Shown here: one piece after another, positions 6,982 through 16,083 of the stretch
Position numbering within the stretch: position 1 is the stretch's first letter
Layout: each line of letters starts with the position of its first letter
DNA from: CAZLFA01 sp964558665
GTDB taxonomy: Bacteria > Desulfobacterota > Syntrophia > Syntrophales > PHBD01
Length of the DNA stretch: 28,032 bases
Direction: 5' to 3'
Assembly (NCBI GenBank): GCA_964558665.1
Contig: CAZLFA010000056.1
Location: 1-28,032, forward strand
Notes under the pieces: model-generated
Seen by the model: the letters and a program-made list of their open reading frames with translations, nothing else
Databases searched by the model: none
Told to the model about the DNA's origin: nothing
Translations under genes and position numbers: made by a program

Positions 6982-7965
6982 TTATATTTTCTTGATTGAT
7001 ATATCTCCAGATATTATCCGGTGGCAATTCCCCCGTTTATCCCTTACGATGAGGCCTCCGTCCTGATCTATGGATGTTACTTCCCCCTTATATACCGTGT
7101 TCATGGCGTTTACCTCCACTGTGCGTCCCACGATATCGGCCCTCTTCATCCATTCCTTAAGCGTTCTCTTGAATCCACCGATCTTGAACGTATTGTAGAT
7201 ATCCTCAAATCTCTCCAGGATAATCCGGATTAAAGCGACTCTTGAATACTGTCTGCCGCTCTCGATATAAAGTGATGTCGCCCTTTCGCTTATATCCTCC
7301 GGAAAGCTTTCGCTCGGGGTATTCACATTGACGCCGATGCCTATAACGATATAGTGAACGAAATCCATCTCCGTGCTGATCTCGGTGAGAATACCGGCAA
7401 CTTTACGTCCCTTTATCATAATGTCGTTCGGCCATTTTATCTCCGTTTTCAGGCCGGCTATGGTTTCAATCGCCTCCGCCAGCCCGACGGCCGTGATTAG
7501 TGTCAGCTTCTGCGCCTCTGAAGGGGATATGTGCGGGCGGAGAACAAGAGACATGTAGATCCCCGTCAAAGACGGAGAGAACCAGCTTCTTCCTCTTCGC
7601 CCGCGTCCGGAAAGCTGGCTGTTGGCTATGACAACGGTGCCCTCGGGAGCCGCCTGAATGGCCAGTTCCTTGGCCCTGGCGTTTGTCGAATCGGTCTCGC
7701 CGAAACAGGCAATCTGTCTTTTCCCGAAAGCCTTCGTATTCAATCCCTGGCTTATTTCGCTGGCAATAAGCAAATCGGGAATATCCTTGAGACGATACCC
7801 CCGGTTTCTGCATGCCTCAATGATATATCCTGAATCGCGCAATCTGCATATATGTCCCCAGACAGCGGCTCTGCTTATTGAAAGCTCATCGCTGAGCATT
7901 TCGCCCGACACCCAGTTTTGGCTGTTCTCTCTCAGATAATCAAGAATGCGGTTTCTGTTCGTCAT
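6982..7965 (-). CDS. birA: Bifunctional biotin-protein ligase / biotin operon repressor
   Basis: A 327-residue BirA. It activates biotin to biotinyl-AMP, transfers it to carboxylase carrier proteins, and as the biotinyl-AMP complex represses biotin genes. The N-terminal winged helix (residues ~1-65, with LSISRAAVWGHICRLRDSGY) is present, so this is the regulatory class. The catalytic domain shows GRGRRGR (120-126) and KWPND (177-181), followed by GRKVAGILTE. The C-terminal domain is SH3-like (GRTVEVNAMNTVYKGEV, then GGLIVRD). I chose ATG 7965, preceded by GAGGAG, over an ATG 54 bp upstream that would put the start inside the operator. It is divergent from bioB and shares the operator at 8013-8045. 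The stop codon abuts the DUF401 start. Confidence 0.95.
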   Translation of the reverse strand: MTNRNRILDYLRENSQNWVSGEMLSDELSISRAAVWGHICRLRDSGYIIEACRNRGYRLKDIPDLLIASEISQGLNTKAFGKRQIACFGETDSTNARAKELAIQAAPEGTVVIANSQLSGRGRRGRSWFSPSLTGIYMSLVLRPHISPSEAQKLTLITAVGLAEAIETIAGLKTEIKWPNDIMIKGRKVAGILTEISTEMDFVHYIVIGIGVNVNTPSESFPEDISERATSLYIESGRQYSRVALIRIILERFEDIYNTFKIGGFKRTLKEWMKRADIVGRTVEVNAMNTVYKGEVTSIDQDGGLIVRDKRGNCHRIISGDISIKKI

Positions 7966-8012
7966 AAGCTCCTCATGGAAAAGACAATTCCCACTAACAT
8001 TCAGTGCGGCAA

Positions 8013-8045
8013 TTGTCAACCTGGTGCAAAAATGAATGTTGACAG
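8013..8045. promoter_or_regulatory. BirA operator with overlapping divergent -35 boxes
   Basis: The inverted repeat TTGTCAACC (8013-8021), 15 nt, TGTTGACAG (8037-8045) has the layout of the known bacterial BirA site, TTGTnAACC with 14-16 nt spacing and its reverse complement. It lies between birA and bioB, which code for the expected regulator and target. Each half-site contains TTGACA: plus strand 8039-8044 pointing to bioB, and minus strand 8019-8014 pointing to birA. Bound BirA could therefore cover both promoters. The matching -10 boxes are weak (for example GATAGG near 8060). Confidence 0.85.
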
Positions 8046-8093
8046 TTACTGCCTTAACTGATAGGGGTGCGCCAAATTTTACAAGGATGATTC

Positions 8094-9083
8094 ATGATGA
8101 TTAACAAACGGATTTTTGATTTCGCAGATAAAATTATCCAGCAGGGTCCGGATTCCCTGTCGCACGACGAAGCCCGCGAACTTGCAGCTTTACCGGAGGA
8201 CAACCTGTTTGAGATGTTTCTGTGCGCATATAAAATCAAGAAGCATTACTGCAGGGACCGTATCATTATCTGTTCGCTCATAAACGCCAAGTCAGGCCGC
8301 TGTTCAGAAAATTGCGCATTCTGCGCGCAATCCGCGCATCACAAGGTGGATGTTGCCATCTATCCTATGGTTGAAGAAAAGGATATTCTGGAAAGGGCCG
8401 CCATGCTCCACAGAAACGGCGCCCGCAGGTATTCCATGGTTACAAGCGGATTCAAACTCAATACCGAAGAGATTGCCACCGTATGCAGATCGGCTGAATA
8501 TCTTACTGAAAACACCGATCTCACAATTTGTGGTTCTCTCGGTACTCTCACCGCTTCCACGGCCGCACAGCTCAAGAAGAGCGGCGTCTCCATATTCCAT
8601 CACAATCTGGAGACGGCAAGGAGTTACTTCGATCAGGTCTGTACGACTCATGAGTATGACGACGATATAGAAACGGTAAAAATTGCGCATGCGGCAGGCA
8701 TGAAGGTATGCTCCGGAGGGATTTTAGGTCTTGGAGAAAATTGGGAACAGAGAATAGAACTTGCATATACGGTCAAGGAACTTGGGGTGGAAGGCATCCC
8801 GATAAATTTCCTCAATCCGATTGCCGGCACACGCATGGCGGACCGCCCTCTTCTGTCCCCAATGGAGGCCCTGAAATGCATAGCGCTTTACCGCTTTATC
8901 AATCCCGATCGTGATATCATCATCTGCGGCGGCAGGGAAGTTACGCTCAGGGATTATCAGTCATGGATTTTCTTCGCCGGCGCCAACGGTTTCATGGTGG
9001 GCAATTATCTTACCACCACAGGGCGCGATGTCGGGGCCGACATGGAAATGCTTCATTCGATGCCCAGTTTTTCAATCCTGTAG
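8094..9083 (+). CDS. bioB: Biotin synthase
   Basis: A 329-residue radical SAM enzyme that inserts sulfur into dethiobiotin, the last step of biotin synthesis. The SAM-cluster cysteines are C70, C74 and C77 (GRCSENCAFC), followed by AQSAHH. The family signatures YSMVTSG, CGSLGTL, HHNLETARSYF and HEYDDDIETV are present. GGILGLGE, PINFLNPIAGT and ICGGREVTLRD complete the barrel, the last providing the conserved Arg linked to the second cluster. AAGGA lies a few bases before the ATG at 8094; a second ATG follows immediately. It is controlled by the upstream BirA operator. The last 31 bp overlap the convergent response regulator gene. No other bio genes are in the window. Confidence 0.95.
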   Translation: MMINKRIFDFADKIIQQGPDSLSHDEARELAALPEDNLFEMFLCAYKIKKHYCRDRIIICSLINAKSGRCSENCAFCAQSAHHKVDVAIYPMVEEKDILERAAMLHRNGARRYSMVTSGFKLNTEEIATVCRSAEYLTENTDLTICGSLGTLTASTAAQLKKSGVSIFHHNLETARSYFDQVCTTHEYDDDIETVKIAHAAGMKVCSGGILGLGENWEQRIELAYTVKELGVEGIPINFLNPIAGTRMADRPLLSPMEALKCIALYRFINPDRDIIICGGREVTLRDYQSWIFFAGANGFMVGNYLTTTGRDVGADMEMLHSMPSFSIL

Positions 9084-10408
9084 CGCAGTGAGTCAAAGCT
9101 CACATGCAGAAGTTCCGCCGCCTTTGTCTTCGAGCCTTTGGTCTTCTGAAGAGCCTTTTCTATGAACTGCCTTTCTATTCTGGCCAGTTCTTCGTTCAGA
9201 TGAACACCGTCATTTGACAAATCATAATCCGTCGCAGACCCTGCCGTTTCGTCATTTCCCGACAATACAAGGTTCTCAGGCAGGATGATGTTCGACGTTT
9301 CAAGAGCCACGCTGCGTTCAATGATGTTTTCCAGTTCGCGTATGTTTCCGGGAAAACGGTAATCCATGAGAAGCTCCATGGCATACGAGGATATTGTCTT
9401 GACTTCCTTTGCAAAGTCTCTGGAGTATTTTTCAATGAAGTGCCTGGCAAGCAGAGGTATATCTTCTTTCCTCTTTCTCAGGGGCGGAAGCTTAATGGGT
9501 ATGACATTCAAACGGAAAAACAGATCTTCACGAAAAGTTCCCTCTTTTACCTTTTGTTCCAGATTCTGGTTGGTGGCCGAAATTATTCTTACATCCACCT
9601 TGATGTCATCCGCGCCCCCGACTCTTCTGAAGGTTTTTTCCTGCACAACCCTCAGAAGCTTGACCTGAAGCAGTGACGTCAGGTCGCCTATTTCATCCAG
9701 AAATATCGTTCCCCCTCTGGCAATCTCGAACAGCCCCTGCTTATCGACATGAGCCCCGGTAAAAGAGCCCTTCATATGGCCGAACAATTCAGATTCCAGA
9801 AGATTTTCGGGTATGCCCCCGCAGTTGATGACGACAAAGGGCATATTGTTCCTGGGACTGTTTTCGTGAATGGCCTTTGCCACCAGTTCCTTTCCCGTTC
9901 CGCTTTCACCCAGGATCAGTATGTTTGTTGCAGTCTGGGCAACCTTCGTGATTGTTGTATAAACCTTCAGCATCTCGCGGCTCTTGCCGATCATATTTCC
10001 GAAACTTTGAGCCTCCGATGACTCCCTGCTTACAGGAGCGCTCACCTTTTTCTTTTCGAGTGCCCCTCTGATGATTTTACTGATCTCATCTATGTCGAAA
10101 TTTTTTTCTATATAATCATATGCGCCCTCTTTCATGGCGGACACGGCCGTCTCACCAGAGGCATAAGCCGTAATCAGAATAACAAGCGTTTCAGGCGACA
10201 TGTCCTTTACCTGCCTTAAAAACTCTATGCCGTCCATTCTGGGCATCTTCAGATCCGTGATAACCAGGTCATAGGATTCTTTTTTACACCTTTGCAGAGC
10301 TTTCTCCGGCTCTCCCATGCACGTCACCTGATAACCTTCGCCGGTCAGCATGATATCGAGGAATTCCCTCATGTCCCGATCATCGTCAACAACCAGAATT
10401 CTTGCCAT
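9053..10408 (-). CDS. Sigma-54-dependent response regulator, NtrC/PilR type
   Basis: A 451-residue activator with three domains. The receiver (1-120) has acidic residues D8-D10 and phospho-acceptor D52. The AAA+ sigma-54 interaction domain (~135-370) has Walker A GESGTGKE (167-174), Walker B GGTIFLDEIGDL and an arginine-rich sensor region. The C-terminal Fis-type helix-turn-helix includes KGSKTKAAELLHVSFDSLRYRI. The sigma-54 contact loop reads GSFTGA (214-219) instead of the common GAFTGA. The gene starts 6 nt after the kinase stop with GGAGA as ribosome site, so the two form one operon. It probably activates sigma-54 promoters on phosphorylation. Its targets are not in view, and the PilR resemblance comes mainly from the type of partner kinase. 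The 3' end overlaps bioB by 31 bp. Confidence 0.92.
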   Translation of the reverse strand: MARILVVDDDRDMREFLDIMLTGEGYQVTCMGEPEKALQRCKKESYDLVITDLKMPRMDGIEFLRQVKDMSPETLVILITAYASGETAVSAMKEGAYDYIEKNFDIDEISKIIRGALEKKKVSAPVSRESSEAQSFGNMIGKSREMLKVYTTITKVAQTATNILILGESGTGKELVAKAIHENSPRNNMPFVVINCGGIPENLLESELFGHMKGSFTGAHVDKQGLFEIARGGTIFLDEIGDLTSLLQVKLLRVVQEKTFRRVGGADDIKVDVRIISATNQNLEQKVKEGTFREDLFFRLNVIPIKLPPLRKRKEDIPLLARHFIEKYSRDFAKEVKTISSYAMELLMDYRFPGNIRELENIIERSVALETSNIILPENLVLSGNDETAGSATDYDLSNDGVHLNEELARIERQFIEKALQKTKGSKTKAAELLHVSFDSLRYRIEKLGIE

Positions 10409-10414
10409 GTCTCC

Positions 10415-12067
10415 TTACCCTTCCTCATTTGCAGGCAGCAATACCCTGCATACGGTGCCTTTATCTTCATCGCTTTCTATCGTGATTTTTCCATTATACC
10501 TTTCCACAATCTTATTGACAACTGCCAATCCCAAACCTGTCCCCGTTTCTTTTGTGGTAAAAAAAGGTTCAAATATCCTGGAAAGGTCATTTGTCTTTAT
10601 GCCGCAGCCGTTGTCGGTAACTGATATTTCAAGAAACTGCTCTCCGTTTTTTCCGTTTACACGGGAGGTCGCAACGCGCAAAGCCCCTCCCTCCGGCATT
10701 GCATGCACGGCATTTATAAGAAGATTCCATATGATCTGTCTGATTTCTTTTTTGTTTGCATTTATCGTGCTTTCCGGCGACAGGTTTTTTTCTATTATTA
10801 TCTCTTCATTCCAGTCAGGGGTTAAACGTATAGTTTCAAGAACATCTTCGATGATATCGGGAACATTGAATTTTTCCCTGATACCGATGGACGGCCTGGA
10901 AAGGACGAGAAAATCACCCATAAAGTTTTCCAGTTGATCCTTTCCCCTCAGGATGATGTCCATAAGCCTTCTGTCCGTTGCCGTAAGCGGCAATATTTTT
11001 TTCAGCAACTGAATTGATCCGCTTATCGATGCCAGCGGATTCCTCATTTCATGTGCAAGACCGGCCGCCATTTCGCCTATAAATGCCATTCTTCTGCTTT
11101 TTTCTACTGTCTCCTCCATCTGTTTTATTGAGGTGATATTTTGAAATATTATGATGTCGCCGATCCTGTTTTTCTCACCGTCAAATAAGGGAGAGACAGA
11201 ACACGTCAGGATAATTTGTTCATCTTCTTTTTTAAATGTCGCCTCGAACCTTGTCTGTGAGGGTCCGGTTTCCTCCAGGACCTTCATGTTTACTGAAAAG
11301 TCAGGCAGGACGTCCATTATGTTTCTGTTTTCCACCTGGGAAAATTTAACACCCGTTATCAGTTCCGCGGCACTGTTGAACGACTTTATATTGCCCTTGC
11401 GATTTACGGTTATAATGCCGGCATCCACCGACTCGATAATGCTCCTGTGAAGAATATCAAGCTGGTCAAAGGCTGTTTCTTTTTCCGCCAGCAGGCTCCT
11501 GGTTTTCTTTTCACGCTCAACCAGAACACTGGAAAGCATTGCTATGATGTAAAAAGATATGATGTTGATCGTGATTCGCGTAAGAACGTAACCGGCGGTG
11601 TATTGATATTCCGGGGTCAGGACGATATATGCCGGGGTGACAATCTCGTAGTACTCCAGGTTCAGCAGCAATCCGTACATTATGCTGCTTGCCGAGGCGA
11701 TGATCAGCCCCCCCCGCCTTACAAGAAAGACGGTCGTATAGATGATGATCAGCGGATAAAATGTGGCATAGATGCTTCTTATTCCGCCCGTCGCATAAAC
11801 AAGGCCGGTTACCAGCGTTACATCCAGAAATGCCTGAATATAAACCACGATATCTTTGTTATCGATTGAGTTCTGGATGAAATAGTAAACAACCGAAAGA
11901 ATATAAGTCAGAACGATGACGATGTACAGGTGAGGCAGGTGAATCTCGGAATAAAGCATGTCTCCCTTGATTTGCATAAACAATGCAACGCCAAGGATAA
12001 AGGTGATGATGGCAATTCTGGAAGCCATCAACCAGCGCAGCTTTGTATATACGTTTTCTTCCTTCAT
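10415..12067 (-). CDS. Membrane sensor histidine kinase, PilS-like
   Basis: About 550 residues. Six hydrophobic helices (roughly residues 10-190) with short loops form an integral-membrane sensor like that of PilS kinases. A PAS domain follows (~210-315: VDAGIITVNRKGNI, GVKFSQVENRNIMDVLPDF). Next come the HisKA box GLAHEMRNPLASI with phospho-acceptor His339, and the ATPase N, G1, F and G2 boxes (NLLINAVHAMPEGG, DNGCGI, FEPFFTTK, GTGLGLAVV). It is the partner of the downstream NtrC-type regulator. The frame can be extended to a TTG at 12127, but that codon has no ribosome site and crowds the divergent comEC promoter. ATG 12067 gives an N-terminus (KLRWLMASR) typical of the family, so I prefer it. 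The signal sensed is unknown; type IV pilus control is possible, but no pil genes are present. Confidence 0.9.
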   Translation of the reverse strand: MKEENVYTKLRWLMASRIAIITFILGVALFMQIKGDMLYSEIHLPHLYIVIVLTYILSVVYYFIQNSIDNKDIVVYIQAFLDVTLVTGLVYATGGIRSIYATFYPLIIIYTTVFLVRRGGLIIASASSIMYGLLLNLEYYEIVTPAYIVLTPEYQYTAGYVLTRITINIISFYIIAMLSSVLVEREKKTRSLLAEKETAFDQLDILHRSIIESVDAGIITVNRKGNIKSFNSAAELITGVKFSQVENRNIMDVLPDFSVNMKVLEETGPSQTRFEATFKKEDEQIILTCSVSPLFDGEKNRIGDIIIFQNITSIKQMEETVEKSRRMAFIGEMAAGLAHEMRNPLASISGSIQLLKKILPLTATDRRLMDIILRGKDQLENFMGDFLVLSRPSIGIREKFNVPDIIEDVLETIRLTPDWNEEIIIEKNLSPESTINANKKEIRQIIWNLLINAVHAMPEGGALRVATSRVNGKNGEQFLEISVTDNGCGIKTNDLSRIFEPFFTTKETGTGLGLAVVNKIVERYNGKITIESDEDKGTVCRVLLPANEEG

Positions 12068-12200
12068 ATCGCCTGCCTGGACAATTTCATCGAAGCTTGA
12101 ATGGACAGATTTTTTTCCCTTTGTCAATAATGATGTTCTATAATATATGCGGCCTGCTGATAATTACAACTACAATTCCAAATATTCCGGGAAGAATATC

Positions 12201-14705
12201 GTGCGAAGCCCGCTTGTGCCTCTTGTTGTATCATATATTATCGGAATCTTCTGCGGAGACCGGTTCCAGATACCCGCCTTTCTGACGGCTTCTTTTTTCA
12301 TTCTCGTACTCTGCGTCATCCTGTTCCTGTTAATCATGAAAAAGAAGGGGGGTATAATATACTGTATATTGCCCGGCTTCTTTTTAGCCGGCATTCTCAA
12401 TGTAAGCATTTTAAACGATCACCTTGCCGCATCTGCTCATATTCAAAGATATTTAAACTCAAAAGAAAAGCTGATTTATGAAGGCATAATTTCATCTGCC
12501 CCTCAAGTATTGCCTGAGAGAACCGAGGTCACTGTGTCTTCTCTGAGAGTTTTTGAAGGGACGGATTATGCGCCGCTGGAAGGGAAAATATTGCTTACGA
12601 TACAGGGCAGTCTGCATCTGAATTACGGTGATTACATACGATTTAAAACCACTCTCAGAACACCAGGCAATTTCAACAATCCCGGACGCTTCAACTTTGA
12701 ACGGCGGCTCCTGCACCAGGGCATATATGCGCGTGGATTCATCAAGGACGATTCAGGGGTTATTATCATAAGGAATACGCAGGGCAACTATTTTCGTACC
12801 CTTATTGAAAACTTCCGCCAGCATTTAAAGGTATTGATTGAACAGAATGCCCCTTATCCCGCGGCAAAGATTATTCAGGCATCTATCCTTGGAAATCAAA
12901 AAGAGATACCGGATGAAATCATGGAGAAGTTCAACCGCACCGGCACTTCCCATATCATCGCCATTTCGGGCTTCAACATCGGCATTATTGCAATGCTTTC
13001 TTTTTTTATCATACGCAGTTTCATGAAGTCCTCCGAATATCTCATGCTTAGATTCAACATTGTTAAAACCTCCAGCGTCATGGCAGTGCTGCCTATCATC
13101 CTCTTTACCCTTATCGCCGGTGCAGGCATATCGGTTGTCAGAGCCACAATCATGGTAATAACCTTTATGATCGCCCTTGTTTTCAATAAAGACCGCAATC
13201 TATACAATGCCATGGCGCTGGCGGCCTTTGTCATCCTGGTCTTTTCTCCTTATTCGCTTTTTGATGTCTCCTTTCAGCTTTCCTTTGCAGCGGTGCTTTC
13301 AATCGTCTTTGTCAGCCCGGTTTTGTCGTATATCATCCTGAGAAAACACCCGCATGAGTTACATGAAGAACCCGGCCTGATGTTCAGGGCATACAGGAGT
13401 TTTATGCTGTTTATTATTGTGACTTTCAGCGCCACCATAGGGACCCTGCCTTTAACCGTCTTTTATTTCAACCGTGTTTCAACGGTGGTGCTGCTTGCCA
13501 ATCTGGCCGTTGTGCCTGTTCTGGGAATTATCGCCATTCCCGTATGCACATCCATAATCTTAGCAGTCCCTTTATCCGCATCCCTTGCGGCAGCCCTGAT
13601 CACGCTGTCCTCTTGGCTGGTTGAGATTTCTTTGCAACTGGTGGATTATTTTGCGTCACTTCCTTTTTCCTCATTTCTCGTTACGACACCAACCATCCCG
13701 GAAATTTTCATCTTTTACGTTCTTGTCATCGCGGTTGTCTCATATTTAAAGGCAAATTCAGGAATGGACACCGTGCCGGAGGACAAGGCATCAGTGAAAA
13801 AACGCCTGTGGGGAGCGGCTGCGATCGGCTGCCTTGTTTTTTTTATTAGCGATGGCATGCTTATTCACTTATCAAAAAAGTATTCCGACAATTTGCGTAT
13901 TACATTTATTGACGTCGGGCAGGGAAATTCCGCGCTGCTCCGGTTCCCGGCAGGAAAGACGATGCTGGTGGACGGGGGCGGTTCGTTCAATGATCGTTTT
14001 GATATCGGACAGAGGGTCATTGCCCCTTTCCTCTGGCATGAAAAAATCGGTGTCATCGATGTTGTCGTCCTTACACACCCCCATCCCGATCATTTGAACG
14101 GCCTGATATACATCCTTGAGAACTTCGATGTGAAGGAGATATGGACCAACGGTGAGACATCATCAAGCGAAGCCTGGCAGAAAATGATTTCGGCGGTCAG
14201 CCGCAAAAGCATCAGGCATCGCCTGGTATCCGTAAAAACGCATCCGGGAATTGCCATCGGGGATGTTTTTATCAGGGTGCTAAATCCCCCTGAACCCATT
14301 GAAACAACCGGTATGTCATCGAGAAAGTATATGAAAACAAACAACGATGCCATAGCTTTGAAGGTCACATACGGCGATAATTCCATTCTGCTTCCCGCGG
14401 ACATCGCTGAAGAAACAGAAGGAAATCTCGCTGCTTCCGATAAAAACCTTAAGAGCCGCCTCATGCTGGTGCCGCATCATGGCGGGTATACGTCCAGCAC
14501 CGCATCATTTCTTGAGAAAGTAAGGCCGGAGTTTGCTGTAATCAGTTGCGGCCGGGACAACGCTTTCGGGCTTCCCCACCCGGACGTTCTGGACAGATAC
14601 GCAAACACGGGAACGAAGCTGTTGAGAACGGACAAACACGGCGCCATAACCTTCACAATGAACAAGAAAGACATTTCCTTCGAAATCTTCCTTTCCCGGG
14701 ATTGA
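12201..14705 (+). CDS. comEC: ComEC/Rec2 DNA-uptake channel protein
   Basis: About 834 residues, the usual size for full-length ComEC/Rec2, the inner-membrane channel that passes single-stranded DNA during natural transformation. The order is: N-terminal helices with a DUF4131-like soluble segment (LNYGDYIRFKTTLRTPGNFNNPG), a competence domain with many membrane helices (starting GTSHIIAISGFNIGI, with DVSFQLSFAAVLSIV), and a C-terminal metallo-beta-lactamase domain (FIDVGQGNSALLRFP, THPHPDHLNG, VPHHGG). The metal-binding HPHPDH is intact. I place the start at GTG 12201, preceded by GGGAAG at a 6-nt spacing, giving the common MRSPLVPL-type N-terminus. The frame is open from ATG 12147, but that site has no Shine-Dalgarno and lies almost on a TATAAT box (12139-12144) likely to be the -10. 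No other competence gene is nearby, so uptake ability cannot be concluded. Confidence 0.92.
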   Translation: MRSPLVPLVVSYIIGIFCGDRFQIPAFLTASFFILVLCVILFLLIMKKKGGIIYCILPGFFLAGILNVSILNDHLAASAHIQRYLNSKEKLIYEGIISSAPQVLPERTEVTVSSLRVFEGTDYAPLEGKILLTIQGSLHLNYGDYIRFKTTLRTPGNFNNPGRFNFERRLLHQGIYARGFIKDDSGVIIIRNTQGNYFRTLIENFRQHLKVLIEQNAPYPAAKIIQASILGNQKEIPDEIMEKFNRTGTSHIIAISGFNIGIIAMLSFFIIRSFMKSSEYLMLRFNIVKTSSVMAVLPIILFTLIAGAGISVVRATIMVITFMIALVFNKDRNLYNAMALAAFVILVFSPYSLFDVSFQLSFAAVLSIVFVSPVLSYIILRKHPHELHEEPGLMFRAYRSFMLFIIVTFSATIGTLPLTVFYFNRVSTVVLLANLAVVPVLGIIAIPVCTSIILAVPLSASLAAALITLSSWLVEISLQLVDYFASLPFSSFLVTTPTIPEIFIFYVLVIAVVSYLKANSGMDTVPEDKASVKKRLWGAAAIGCLVFFISDGMLIHLSKKYSDNLRITFIDVGQGNSALLRFPAGKTMLVDGGGSFNDRFDIGQRVIAPFLWHEKIGVIDVVVLTHPHPDHLNGLIYILENFDVKEIWTNGETSSSEAWQKMISAVSRKSIRHRLVSVKTHPGIAIGDVFIRVLNPPEPIETTGMSSRKYMKTNNDAIALKVTYGDNSILLPADIAEETEGNLAASDKNLKSRLMLVPHHGGYTSSTASFLEKVRPEFAVISCGRDNAFGLPHPDVLDRYANTGTKLLRTDKHGAITFTMNKKDISFEIFLSRD

Positions 14706-14805
14706 ATCTTTCCCCCCCCACCTGTGCAACTATATCTTTTTATTGCGAACAGAGTTTATATATGCTATTTGCAATCCCTTTAATCGATACAGCAGGTGAC
14801 GGAAT

Positions 14806-16083
14806 ATGGCAGACATTATAACCGCGGTTCGGGGATTCAAAGATATCCTGCCCCGCGAAACCGGCAAATGGCAATTTGTTGAGGATACTGCACGCAGGGT
14901 GTTCAATTCATTCGGTTTTACCGAAATGAGGATACCTATTATGGAAAAGACCGATCTTTTCCGCAGAGGAATCGGCGAGGCCACTGATATCGTCGAAAAA
15001 GAGATGTACACATTTCTCGATCGCGGAGATGAATATCTGACACTGCGCCCCGAGGCAACCGCCGGGGTTATACGCGCCTACATTGAGCACAGCCTCTACG
15101 CGGCCGATCCCGTCTCCCGGCTTTATACCATAGGCCCGATGTTCCGCCGTGAAAGGCCCCAGAAGGGGCGTTACCGGCAGTTCCACCAGATCAATGCCGA
15201 GGCTCTGGGGGTCGAAAACCCGCGCATCGACGCCGAGGTAATCCTGATGCTGCACCATTTTCTGAGCAGCGCAGGCTTGGCAGAGCCGAGAGTGGAGATA
15301 AACTCTCTGGGGTGCCCGGAATGCAGGCCGGCATTCAGAAAGGCAATCACCGATTTTGTCGGAGGACGGGAAGAAGGCCTTTGCCCTGATTGCCGCCGCC
15401 GACTGCAGACAAATCCTCTGAGAGTCTTCGACTGCAAGGTGGAAACGTGCAAGGCAATCATCGCCGATGCCCCGGTCATCAGAGACTTTATCTGCGCGGA
15501 TTGCGGCGGCCATATGGAAAAGGTTCTTTATTCCCTGCAGGCCTTTTCTCTTCCCTTCATCATCAACCCCAGGATGGTGAGAGGACTCGATTACTATACG
15601 AAAACGACCTTTGAAATCACCACCGACCTGCTTGGCGCTCAGAACGCAGTTGCCGGCGGAGGCAGGTATGACGGGCTCGTAAAGGATCTGGGAGGGCCTG
15701 ATATACCGGGCATAGGTTTTGCGGTCGGTTTTGAAAGGCTCGTGTCGCTTCTTCCCGCAAAAGAGGAGGAGTTTGTAAACCACCCGGACATATTCATTGC
15801 CGCCCTGGGGGATGAGGCGCAGAAGATCGGCTTCAGGCTTTGCAACCAGCTTCGCATGGAGGGTATCCAATCCGATATGGACTATACCGGCAAAAGCCTT
15901 AAAAGCCAGATGAAACGCGCCGACAAGCTGGGATGCAGGTTCACGATGATTATCGGTGAAAATGAGATTGCCGGCCAGCAGGCGGTTCTCAGGAACATGA
16001 AGGAAAGCAAACAGGCCCTTGTCGGTCTGAATCAAATAGATTCAATCAAGAAAGTTATTAAAGGAGAAGAAAGCATTGTCTGA
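14806..16083 (+). CDS. hisS: Histidyl-tRNA synthetase
   Basis: A 425-residue class II synthetase that charges tRNA-His. Visible are the N-terminal RGFKDILP, motif 1 region, TLRPEATAGVIRAY, motif 2 MFRRERPQKGRYRQFHQ, the histidine-specific motifs GLDYYTKTTFEI and AGGRYDGL, motif 3 GIGFAVGFERL, and a C-terminal anticodon-binding domain. AGGTGA lies 6 nt before the ATG. It is the first gene of a hisS-aspS pair, an arrangement found in many bacteria. The 100 bp before it (14706-14805) contain AT-rich stretches but no clear promoter. Its cognate tRNA gene is also in the window, at 335-412, but is not linked to it. Length and motifs are ordinary. Confidence 0.97.
   Translation: MADIITAVRGFKDILPRETGKWQFVEDTARRVFNSFGFTEMRIPIMEKTDLFRRGIGEATDIVEKEMYTFLDRGDEYLTLRPEATAGVIRAYIEHSLYAADPVSRLYTIGPMFRRERPQKGRYRQFHQINAEALGVENPRIDAEVILMLHHFLSSAGLAEPRVEINSLGCPECRPAFRKAITDFVGGREEGLCPDCRRRLQTNPLRVFDCKVETCKAIIADAPVIRDFICADCGGHMEKVLYSLQAFSLPFIINPRMVRGLDYYTKTTFEITTDLLGAQNAVAGGGRYDGLVKDLGGPDIPGIGFAVGFERLVSLLPAKEEEFVNHPDIFIAALGDEAQKIGFRLCNQLRMEGIQSDMDYTGKSLKSQMKRADKLGCRFTMIIGENEIAGQQAVLRNMKESKQALVGLNQIDSIKKVIKGEESIV

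Noticed and set aside
12068..12127. Longer histidine kinase start at TTG 12127
   Set aside because: No ribosome site, and the added 20 residues are polar and not family-like.
12147..12200. Longer comEC start at ATG 12147
   Set aside because: No ribosome site and it begins 3 nt after a TATAAT box; GTG 12201 has a suitable site and a family-typical N-terminus.
14908..16035. 375-codon minus-strand frame
   Set aside because: Antisense to hisS, which has every expected motif; no ribosome site or family similarity.
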